Assembly: GCF_027571385.1 (NCBI RefSeq)
Contig: NZ_CP085636.1
Coordinates: 6,179,001-6,243,000 of the forward strand
Source: Shewanella sp. MTB7
GTDB taxonomy: Bacteria > Pseudomonadota > Gammaproteobacteria > Enterobacterales > Shewanellaceae
Length of the DNA: 64,000 nucleotides
Reading direction: 5' to 3'
The notes beneath the pieces are model-generated. The model saw only the letters and a program-made list of their open reading frames with translations. It made no database searches and had not been told where the DNA came from. Position 1 is the stretch's first letter; every line of letters begins with the position of its first letter. The translations under genes were made by a program, and so were the position numbers. This document shows, in pieces, positions 1 to 7,345 of the stretch.

Positions 1-934
1 ATCCAATGCCAAGATACTCATCATAATCGATGACATATTCATCGAAACCCTCATTGTCTGTCTTACCAAAAGCCCATGCTGACAATTGATTATATTGCCC
101 ATTTAAACTATTCAGAATTTGACGATACTGACGAGCCATATCACCTGGAGATGCAGCTAACTTACCTTTCACACTCTTACGCGTCTGGTGAGTGGTCATC
201 AAAGGATAGGTAGTGATCTGACGAGGGTCCAACTTAGAAGCCATGTCTAAGTCATACTGAATGATTTCGTCAGTTTGGCCCCGAAAACCAAAGATTAGAT
301 CTACGTTTATGATAGGAAACAGCTCCTTTGCTGCCATGATCTTATCAAACGTTTGTTGACCTGAACCAAACTTATCTAAGCGATCTGTCATTGCTAAGAT
401 ATCATCATTGAAGCTCTGCACTCCAATAGACATGCGATCAACTAAGCCTTCCAGTTGCTTAAACTCAGGGCTATCAAGGTGTTGTGGATCAGACTCACAG
501 GAGACTTCTTTAATATTTGGGAACAGTTTTTTTGCATGCTCAATCGTACGCGCTAGCTCATCTTCTAGCACTGTTGTAGTGCCACCGCCAATATACATAG
601 ACTCGAAGTCGTAACCCAGCGCCTTCACCATATCCATCTCTTTTCTCAACGAGATAAAGTAGGCACGAGCTTTATCTTCCTTAAATAGGAAGCGGTGGAA
701 GGTACAAAAAGAGCAAAGTGTATGACAAAAAGGAACATGGGCATACAGCATGTATTTTTTACCCTCGACAGGGGCTGGCATCATGTCTGCCGACTGAGTA
801 TCTAGTCGTAAATTCTTATCAACATAGAACTGCATCACTCGCTCCATAGAGCTAAGCATCCAGTTTGGAACAGTGATATCAGCCTGATAAGGCTTAATGA
901 TGCCACTGCTAGTTGATTGAATAATTGACGACAT
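1..934 (-). CDS. Radical SAM protein, HemN/HemW-like (partial, runs off the left edge)
   Basis: The reading frame is open from an ATG at 934 down to base 1, so about 311 codons of the N-terminal part are present and the C-terminus lies outside the window. A CxxxCxxC cluster motif (C-H-T-L-C-S-F-C, about residue 70) binds the 4Fe-4S cluster that cleaves S-adenosylmethionine. It is followed by a glycine-rich YIGGGTTT segment and a SIGVQSF segment, both typical of the oxygen-independent coproporphyrinogen oxidase/HemW branch. HemN makes protoporphyrinogen and HemW is a haem chaperone; which applies here, or whether it is another paralogue, cannot be decided from this part. It is not the HutW haem-degradation type as far as I can judge. 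Confidence 0.85.
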   Translation of the reverse strand, partial: MSSIIQSTSSGIIKPYQADITVPNWMLSSMERVMQFYVDKNLRLDTQSADMMPAPVEGKKYMLYAHVPFCHTLCSFCTFHRFLFKEDKARAYFISLRKEMDMVKALGYDFESMYIGGGTTTVLEDELARTIEHAKKLFPNIKEVSCESDPQHLDSPEFKQLEGLVDRMSIGVQSFNDDILAMTDRLDKFGSGQQTFDKIMAAKELFPIINVDLIFGFRGQTDEIIQYDLDMASKLDPRQITTYPLMTTHQTRKSVKGKLAASPGDMARQYRQILNSLNGQYNQLSAWAFGKTDNEGFDEYVIDYDEYLGIG

Positions 935-1368
935 AGAGATCCTTAATGAGCTGTTATAGGGTTTCGCAGCCGTTAATAAATAGTCATAGAGAGTATTGGC
1001 GGCTGAAGTATAGGAGACAAAATACCACTTTAGAGTTAATCAAAATGTGAACTGGTTATAAGTTAACGCCACCTAACAGGGAAAACTGGAGGATTTTGTT
1101 AAGCAAGTCATGGTTTAGCAAATGTGATTACTTGTCAGGCCTATCCAACACCTGATTCAAAATAGGTAAGCCTAAAGATAATAATATGGACAATACTACT
1201 AATCGAGATCGCAAATTTTACGGCAAAACTCTTTTTTATCAACTCTATATAAAAGTGACTCTGTTGTATCAACAGTATCGGCAGAAGCGACTTAATAACT
1301 AATTGAAAATGAGTACTCTAGGCTTAAGGTCATGATATTAAAGATTATTTTAAATAAAGTTTTCTCAG
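935..1368. other. Intergenic stretch, no gene seen
   Basis: About 430 bases without a convincing reading frame on either strand. It separates the radical SAM gene from a decayed GGDEF fragment. No clear terminator, repeat or RNA structure was seen; base composition becomes more AT-rich toward the right. Confidence 0.5.
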
Positions 1369-1575
1369 TTAATTTTTACTTTTATTCACTATAATACGAA
1401 TACACTCATCATCACGATACCCATCCATTAACTCACTCACGACTAACTTAATGTAATTATCACCAACATGATGGCCAAACGGTTCATTAACACTCTTTAA
1501 CTTATAAATCTCGATAAAACAAGCATTGAAACATTCAAATTTATCCCGTAAAACTGTTAATAGGTTATGCAACAC
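1369..1575 (-). pseudogene. Remnant of a GGDEF (diguanylate cyclase) domain
   Basis: A 68-codon frame beginning with GTG. Residues about 18-57 match the first half of a GGDEF domain: a hydrophobic strand in the place of 'lDiDxFK', then KSVNEPFGHHVGDNYIK corresponding to the KxINDxxGHxxGDxxL segment, then a helix and RDDECIRI just before where the GG(D/E)EF signature should start. The frame ends at that point with IVNKSKN, so the catalytic signature is missing, and there is no sensory N-terminus. The purine-rich GGAGG sequence upstream serves a different, immediately stopped ATG. I interpret it as a decayed gene end, not a functional cyclase. Confidence 0.6.
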
Positions 1576-1699
1576 TACTCATCGATAACTCCTCCATTTA
1601 GAATGGATATCTACGTGTCTGTATATTAAAATTACCCCTGTATTCTATATACGAGTATATGATAAAAATTTACAATTATAATTCTTGACGATGATCAGT

Positions 1700-1719
1700 T
1701 TTGTGATACCGATCACAGG
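1700..1719. promoter_or_regulatory. CRP-type binding site
   Basis: TGTGA (1702-1706), six bases, TCACA (1713-1717) is a perfect match to the inverted-repeat core recognised by cAMP receptor protein in gammaproteobacteria. It lies about 125 bases upstream of the GGDEF remnant (minus strand) and about 275 bases upstream of the chemoreceptor (plus strand). It may be a relic promoter element of the decayed gene or a distant activator site for the chemoreceptor; binding is inferred from the motif only. Confidence 0.55.
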
Positions 1720-1991
1720 TGATCAATTACCGATCAACTATGATAAAAACTAGTTCCCTACCTTTATAACTTTATTTGTATACTATTTGTTAGTTATGCG
1801 TATCAAATACTATTAATTCACATTGAATTATTAATGTTTTTTGTTATTATTTTATTATCCTAAATTTACGATATATCGCTCAAATACGTGCATCCAATAC
1901 TATCTATTGCAACCAGAAGTGTTTCAAAATTCCATGTTCCTTTGCACTAATTTAAATTAATCAGACAGTTGATACAACAATAGGTACATAT

Positions 1992-3638
1992 ATGTTTATA
2001 AATAGTATAAAAACTAGACTGAAAATAATTATAGCTCTATCTATACTATCTTTATTAATAGTAGGAATGATCTCTGTATACAGCATGAAAAAATCAGCTG
2101 GTGATGTTGAAAACTTATATTCTGTAAAAATGAAAAATAATAATTACTCTAACAAAATAATTCAACTTGTTGGAATAGCAAGAAGTTCGTTATTACTGTC
2201 GTTTCAACATGACTCTAGGAGTGAGTTTTCATCTTTACATGATCACCCTACATCTAGCCACTTAGATTCTATTTCACAATCGTTATCAGAAGTTAATATT
2301 ATTATTAGTGAGATAGTTTCTTCGGAACTAACCATTAACCAAAGAATTATGATTGAGGAGTTTATAGATAAATTCCATAATATAGAAACTCAAGGTTTTA
2401 AACTTGCTATAGAAAAAGTGAATAAAAATGATTTCTATGGTTCAAACGAATTATTGATTAAAGTCATAAATCCACAATTAGAAGAGATAATTACAATAGC
2501 TGCAGAATTTTCAAACCAGATGTTTATTGATTCAAGCATGGTATATGAAGCTACAAGTGATAATATATTAAAGAGCATTTACTTTATTATCAGCTTTATT
2601 TTTATAACTGTTGTGTTCATATTTGTATTGTCTATATTAATAATGAATCGCATCAGTGATGCTTTAACACAGATACAGACTGCAACAGGCAAGGTAACAA
2701 AAGGAATATTAACTCAACGAGTATTACTCGATGGAAATGACGAGTTTTCTGATATATCGAGGGACTTCAATAAAGTCATTGATAGTTTCCAACACATCAT
2801 TATGGACATTAATGATAACTCAATTAGCTTAGCCAGTACTGCTGAAGAAAACTTATCTATAACTATGCAAACTAAACAAAACGTTATTGTTCAACAAGAT
2901 CAAATTAAGATAGTTGTCACAGCCATGCATGAATTTACAAGTACGGTACAAGAGGTTGCGACCAGTACAAGCCTTGCTGCAGAATCTTCAGCTTTGGCAG
3001 GTATTTCCACAAAAGACGGTAAAAAGGTTGTTCAAGATACTATCAAATTGATCAATGAATTAAGTAACAGAATAGCTGAAACCAGTGAGATCATCATGAG
3101 CCTTTCAACACAAAGCAATAAGATCAGTTCTGTATTAGAGGTCATAGGTAGTATTTCGGAGCAAACCAACTTACTAGCACTTAATGCTGCAATTGAGGCC
3201 GCAAGGGCTGGCGAAGCTGGTAGAGGTTTTGCAGTTGTTGCTGATGAAGTCCGTTCATTGGCTAACCGAACAAAAGAGTCAACCGAGGTAATTAGAGTTA
3301 TGATCACTGAGTTGCAATCATTTAGTGATCGTTCAGTAATCAAGATGGAAACGAGTTCAAACCTTGCGCACAAGACAGTAAAAATGGCTGAGTTAGCAGG
3401 TACTGCATTAGACAAAATCGATGAAAATGTTGAACACATCAATTTAATGAATACTCAGATAGCAACAGCAGCAGAGGAACAAACGGCTGTCACAAATGAG
3501 ATTGATATCAACATTAATAAAATTAATGATATTTCGAGTGAAACAGCCTGCGGTGCAGAACAAAGTAGTGCGACAACACTTGAATTAGCCTGTCTTATTG
3601 AAAATATGAAAACCAATGTAGCGAAATTTAACTATTAA
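1992..3638 (+). CDS. Methyl-accepting chemotaxis protein
   Basis: A 548-residue transmembrane chemoreceptor that would signal to CheA/CheW. TM1 spans about residues 9-30, a mainly helical periplasmic sensor of about 165 residues follows (four-helix-bundle style, ligand unknown), TM2 spans about 196-218, then a HAMP linker and a cytoplasmic coiled-coil signalling domain. The conserved hairpin tip is clear: [19 protein letters not shown] followed by [18 protein letters not shown]. The C-terminus ends without an obvious NWETF-type CheR tether. The gene is more AT-rich than most of the window, as is its upstream region, which may reflect horizontal acquisition. It stands alone, with no che genes nearby. 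Confidence 0.95.
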   Translation: MFINSIKTRLKIIIALSILSLLIVGMISVYSMKKSAGDVENLYSVKMKNNNYSNKIIQLVGIARSSLLLSFQHDSRSEFSSLHDHPTSSHLDSISQSLSEVNIIISEIVSSELTINQRIMIEEFIDKFHNIETQGFKLAIEKVNKNDFYGSNELLIKVINPQLEEIITIAAEFSNQMFIDSSMVYEATSDNILKSIYFIISFIFITVVFIFVLSILIMNRISDALTQIQTATGKVTKGILTQRVLLDGNDEFSDISRDFNKVIDSFQHIIMDINDNSISLASTAEENLSITMQTKQNVIVQQDQIKIVVTAMHEFTSTVQEVATSTSLAAESSALAGISTKDGKKVVQDTIKLINELSNRIAETSEIIMSLSTQSNKISSVLEVIGSISEQTNLLALNAAIEAARAGEAGRGFAVVADEVRSLANRTKESTEVIRVMITELQSFSDRSVIKMETSSNLAHKTVKMAELAGTALDKIDENVEHINLMNTQIATAAEEQTAVTNEIDININKINDISSETACGAEQSSATTLELACLIENMKTNVAKFNY

Positions 3639-3727
3639 TATGAGATACGAGTACACCACTCCAAACTACTTATTAGTTCTCTAGTTGGTAATAGCATCGG
3701 CAGTCTAATTTTAAGGCATTACATAGT

Positions 3728-4939
3728 ATGAAAAATAGATTAAACCTTGATGTAAACATAGCAGCTCGAAAAAGGATCCAGCTAATTTTAGATTTTTTTC
3801 CTCATTTTTATATCTCTTTTTCGGGTGGAAAAGACTCGGGAGTATTACTCAACTTAGCCATAGAGGAAGCTAGACTCCGTGACAGACTTCCTATCGACGT
3901 CTTAATTATTGACTTAGAAGCTCAATACACACACACGATTGAGTATATCCATAGGATGGTAAAACGCCAAGAGATCACCCCCTATTGGATCTGCCTCCCT
4001 ATTAGTCTACGCAACGCTACATCACAATTCCAACCTAAATGGATTTGTTGGAATCCTAGTGAAAAAGAACGTTGGCTTCGTCCTTTACCTCAACATTATT
4101 CAGTAATTAATGATATTCATTTTTTCCCTTTTTTCCAACATGGAATGGAGTTTGAAGAGTTTGTCATAGAATTTGGCGCTTGGTATCAGCATCAAAAACA
4201 AACGCGCTGTGCCTGTTTAGTTGCAATTCGTTCAGATGAATCCCTAAATCGTTACCGAACGATTAAAAATAAAAGAAAGGAAAAATTTGGTGGATTAGCA
4301 TGGACAACGCTCATTACTAATAACCTGTATAACGCTTACCCTATTTATGATTGGCATGTACAGGATATTTGGACGGCTAATGGTAAATTTGGTTGGGATT
4401 ATAATTCTATTTATGACTTGATGCACTTAGCCGGTGTTAGCTTGGCTCAGCAACGTCTATGTCAGCCATTTGGAGATGATCAGCGCAAAGGTTTATGGTT
4501 ATATCAGATCTTGGAACCCCATACTTGGCAAAAGCTCGTAGAACGCGTTGAAGGATGTAACTTTGGGGCTAGATACAGTAAAGTTCAAGGACATATCTTA
4601 GGCTATTACAGATTTGAACTTCCTGATGGGTACACTTATAAACAATACAGTAAATATTTGCTAAACAGCATGCCCCCTCATTTAGCAGAACACTACCGCA
4701 CCCGAATTTTTAAATTCCTTTTATGGTGGCGGAAAAATGCCAAAAATAATGGAATTTCTGCCATCCCTGATTTTGGTGACAAGAAACTTGAAGCACAGAA
4801 AAAAATCCCCAGCTGGCGTCGTATCTGCAAAGTGTTAATTAAAAATGATTACTGGTGCAGAGGACTCTCATTTGGACAAAACAAAAGCATTACACAGCAT
4901 TATGTTGACCTGTATGGTCAATATATTACTAAGAAGTAA
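3728..4939 (+). CDS. ybdN: YbdN/IbrA-like PAPS-reductase-fold protein (DUF3440 type)
   Basis: A 403-residue protein with a PP-loop motif SGGKDS (residues 32-37), the adenylate-binding loop of the PAPS reductase/ATP-sulfurylase-like fold, followed by an aspartate-rich LIIDLEAQY segment. The remaining about 300 residues, rich in Trp and Tyr, look like the YbdN/DUF3440 family. In E. coli the related IbrA acts with IbrB in activating immunoglobulin-binding protein genes; the biochemical reaction is not known to me. The partner gene starts two bases after the stop codon, so the two are cotranscribed and probably translationally coupled. Its fold is shared with DndC of DNA phosphorothioation, but no dnd genes are present. 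Confidence 0.85.
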   Translation: MKNRLNLDVNIAARKRIQLILDFFPHFYISFSGGKDSGVLLNLAIEEARLRDRLPIDVLIIDLEAQYTHTIEYIHRMVKRQEITPYWICLPISLRNATSQFQPKWICWNPSEKERWLRPLPQHYSVINDIHFFPFFQHGMEFEEFVIEFGAWYQHQKQTRCACLVAIRSDESLNRYRTIKNKRKEKFGGLAWTTLITNNLYNAYPIYDWHVQDIWTANGKFGWDYNSIYDLMHLAGVSLAQQRLCQPFGDDQRKGLWLYQILEPHTWQKLVERVEGCNFGARYSKVQGHILGYYRFELPDGYTYKQYSKYLLNSMPPHLAEHYRTRIFKFLLWWRKNAKNNGISAIPDFGDKKLEAQKKIPSWRRICKVLIKNDYWCRGLSFGQNKSITQHYVDLYGQYITKK

Positions 4940-4941
4940 AT

Positions 4942-5571
4942 ATGAAAAATAAACTCGATATAGACTTATTAATAGAACAACTAAACGAACTGGATCTCAC
5001 TGAACTATCAGTTCGAGACCGAGTAACTGTCTTTAATAAACTGTCAGATTTAGCTGCCAAAATTATTCAATTCAAGCACCCTGTACTCAATGTAAAGTTA
5101 ATCAGTAGCTCCCAAGTTAAGGATAATGATTATAATCCGAATACTGTCGCTCCACCTGAATTCAAACTACTCAGACACTCTATAAAAAAAGATGGAGTCA
5201 CAATGCCTATCATAGTTGGAAAACAGTCAGGATCTGATGACTATGTCATAATCGATGGTTATCATAGGAGTCGGATATTAAAACAAGATTTAAACATAAA
5301 ACAGTCACTCTCAAGTTATATGCCTGTCGTCATCCTCACTAAGGAGATTGATGATCGCATGTCTTCATCAATTCGACACAATGTAGCACGGGGGACCCAT
5401 CAAGTTGAGCTCACCTCACAGCTAGTAATTAAATTACGACAAATGGACTGGACTAATGAGGATATAGGTAGGGAGCTAGGAATGGATAAAGATGAGGTTT
5501 TGCGTATGCAGCAAATTACAGGATTAGCTGATGCTTTTCGTCATAATTCCTTCTCCAACGCCTGGAAATAA
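4942..5571 (+). CDS. ybdM: YbdM/IbrB-like ParB-domain protein
   Basis: A 209-residue protein with a ParB/sulfiredoxin-type N-terminal domain: residues about 50-115 include an NTVAPPEFKLLRHSIKKDG segment, the conserved 'PIIV' strand and DGYHRSRIL. This is followed by a helical region ending in an apparent helix-turn-helix (NEDIGRELGMDKDEVLRMQQ, about 170-190), consistent with DNA binding. It forms a two-gene operon with the YbdN/IbrA-like gene upstream. Families of this type act as regulators (IbrB) or, in other contexts, use the ParB fold as an NTP-dependent switch or nuclease; which applies here is unknown. Confidence 0.8.
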   Translation: MKNKLDIDLLIEQLNELDLTELSVRDRVTVFNKLSDLAAKIIQFKHPVLNVKLISSSQVKDNDYNPNTVAPPEFKLLRHSIKKDGVTMPIIVGKQSGSDDYVIIDGYHRSRILKQDLNIKQSLSSYMPVVILTKEIDDRMSSSIRHNVARGTHQVELTSQLVIKLRQMDWTNEDIGRELGMDKDEVLRMQQITGLADAFRHNSFSNAWK

Positions 5572-5630
5572 ATATTCATGACAATAAACAACGCCTTATA
5601 TCGCATCCATTTGAATTTAAAATCTTATAG

Positions 5631-5666
5631 ATAAAAAAATACCTCGCCAGCATGACCAACGAGGTG
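5631..5666 (-). terminator. Rho-independent terminator of the first formate dehydrogenase operon
   Basis: On the minus strand a 10-bp stem (5656-5665 with 5641-5650, including three G-T wobble pairs) with a five-base loop is followed directly by a T-rich tract (A-run 5634-5639 on the plus strand). It lies just past the fdhC stop codon. Confidence 0.75.
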
Positions 5667-5707
5667 TTTAACTTAAAGCTTAAGCTTTAATACCTAGAAA
5701 CTCGATA

Positions 5708-6694
5708 TTACTCTTTATACTTCAGCGTACCGTCAGCCTTGATTTCGTCAAACCAAAGGTTGTGGTGCTGGGTAGCCCAAGTTTCATCACAGTATCCTGA
5801 TACCATACATTCCATACCACCTTCAGACATAACCGTAGCCATAAAAATATGCACGATTGAGAAAGCAGTGATAATGATGGCACTGACAGAGTGAAGTACT
5901 AAAGCAATTAGACTTAGGCTACGGCTAGGCTCGAACAAGTTCGGGAATAGCAGTAGCATGCCAGAGGCTGAAATCAATAGACCGAACACTGCAAACGCCC
6001 AGAACCATAGCTTTTCACCAGCATTAGCAAAACCAGCATCTGGATGCTTGCCTTTAAATGGACCGAAGTTGATGTAACCACCAACCACCATCATCCATTT
6101 AATGTCATACATCTTAGGCAGCTGATTCTTAGCCCAAAGTGCAACCATCAATGCCCAACCTAACATGAAAGGAATCGCCATAAAATCATGTATCTGTTTG
6201 GAAGCATACACAAAATTAGCCCATACACTTTCAGGTAAATAAGGTTGGAAGAAGAAGCGTCCAGCCAATAGCGTAAGGCCCGTCAGTATCAATAGCAGAC
6301 ATGGAATTGCGCCTAACCAATGGATCGAGACATCAAACTTAGACCAGCGATACACCAACTTACCTGAGAAACCACCGTGAAGTTTAGAGATACCATTCAC
6401 TTTGATAAACACAATAAAGATGATAATCATACCAAATAGCGCAGCCATCAAGGCTGGGGCTAATATATCGCTACGCAGTTCTAAAACGCGAAGGTCATAG
6501 GTATTGATCGGCTGATTATGGAACTCACCGTGAGAGGTCGTCACGCCAGTGACGCCCGCTTTCAACTGAGACCAAATTTGACCATCTGTTACTACAGGTT
6601 GTTCTGCTTCATGTGAAGAGCCAGCTTGAGCCAGACCGATAGCACTAAACATCAGCACTAAAGTTAAGCCTATCTGTTTGAACCAATTGTTCAT
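5708..6694 (-). CDS. fdhC: Formate dehydrogenase cytochrome b subunit (copy 1)
   Basis: A 328-residue membrane subunit of respiratory formate dehydrogenase that takes electrons from the iron-sulfur subunit and reduces the quinone pool. The N-terminus is a cleavable-looking signal sequence ending near AQAGS, followed by a non-conserved region and then at least four transmembrane helices. Candidate haem-ligand histidines sit in the membrane segments (SIHWLGAIPC, QIHDFMAIP, LHSVSA, IVHIFMA). It is the last gene of the operon and is followed by a clear terminator. It is paralogous to the second copy at 10737-11816, with strong similarity through the C-terminal half (YINFGPFKGKHPDAGFANAG). Confidence 0.93.
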   Translation of the reverse strand: MNNWFKQIGLTLVLMFSAIGLAQAGSSHEAEQPVVTDGQIWSQLKAGVTGVTTSHGEFHNQPINTYDLRVLELRSDILAPALMAALFGMIIIFIVFIKVNGISKLHGGFSGKLVYRWSKFDVSIHWLGAIPCLLLILTGLTLLAGRFFFQPYLPESVWANFVYASKQIHDFMAIPFMLGWALMVALWAKNQLPKMYDIKWMMVVGGYINFGPFKGKHPDAGFANAGEKLWFWAFAVFGLLISASGMLLLFPNLFEPSRSLSLIALVLHSVSAIIITAFSIVHIFMATVMSEGGMECMVSGYCDETWATQHHNLWFDEIKADGTLKYKE

Positions 6695-6761
6695 ATTACA
6701 TCCTTAATTTCCACCCCCTGAAAACAGGGGCTGGATTTTTGGGCTAAATACAGACTAGGGA

Positions 6762-7331
6762 TTAACCCCAGATTGCATTTTTAGAGCCACGGTATGCAAC
6801 ACGCTCACGGAAGATTGAAGAGATAATCTCAGCATCACCCGCAAGTAACGACTTAGTCGCACATAGCTCAGCACACATAGGTAGCTTACCTTCAGCGATA
6901 CGGTTAGAACCGTACTTCTGACGCTCTGCTTCGGAGAAGTTCTCTTCTGGGCCACCGGCACAGAAAGTACACTTGTCCATCTTGCCACGACTGCCGAATG
7001 CACCCTTCTTAGGGAACTGAGGCGCGCCGAATGGGCAAGCAAATAAGCAATAGCCACAACCGATACAAGTATCTTTATTGTGCAGAGTTAAGCCATCTTC
7101 AGTCTTATAGAAACAGTTAGCAGGACACACAGCCTGACAAGGTGCATCAGTACAGTGCATACATGCTACTGAGATCGAAGCTTCACCACGCACACCATCA
7201 TTGATAGTCACTACGCGACGACGTTGGATGCCCCACTCTAGAGCAGAATCGTTTTCGTTCTTACATGCAGTGACACAACCATTACATTCGATGCAGCGCT
7301 TGGTATCACATAAAAATTTCATTGTTGCCAT
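6762..7331 (-). CDS. fdhB: Formate dehydrogenase iron-sulfur subunit (copy 1)
   Basis: A 189-residue ferredoxin-type subunit with four cysteine clusters, as in DMSO-reductase-family beta subunits: CDTKRCIECNGCVTAC, CMHCTDAPCQAVCPANC, CIGCGYCLFACPFG and CTFC with a late CAELC. It passes electrons from FdhA to the cytochrome b subunit. The start is taken at the ATG at 7331 (MATMKFLCD), which has AAGGAAAA upstream. A longer frame to 7367 would overlap fdhA and adds residues not typical of the family. The gene lies between fdhA and fdhC. Confidence 0.93.
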   Translation of the reverse strand: MATMKFLCDTKRCIECNGCVTACKNENDSALEWGIQRRRVVTINDGVRGEASISVACMHCTDAPCQAVCPANCFYKTEDGLTLHNKDTCIGCGYCLFACPFGAPQFPKKGAFGSRGKMDKCTFCAGGPEENFSEAERQKYGSNRIAEGKLPMCAELCATKSLLAGDAEIISSIFRERVAYRGSKNAIWG

Positions 7332-7345
7332 AACGGTAATTTTCC

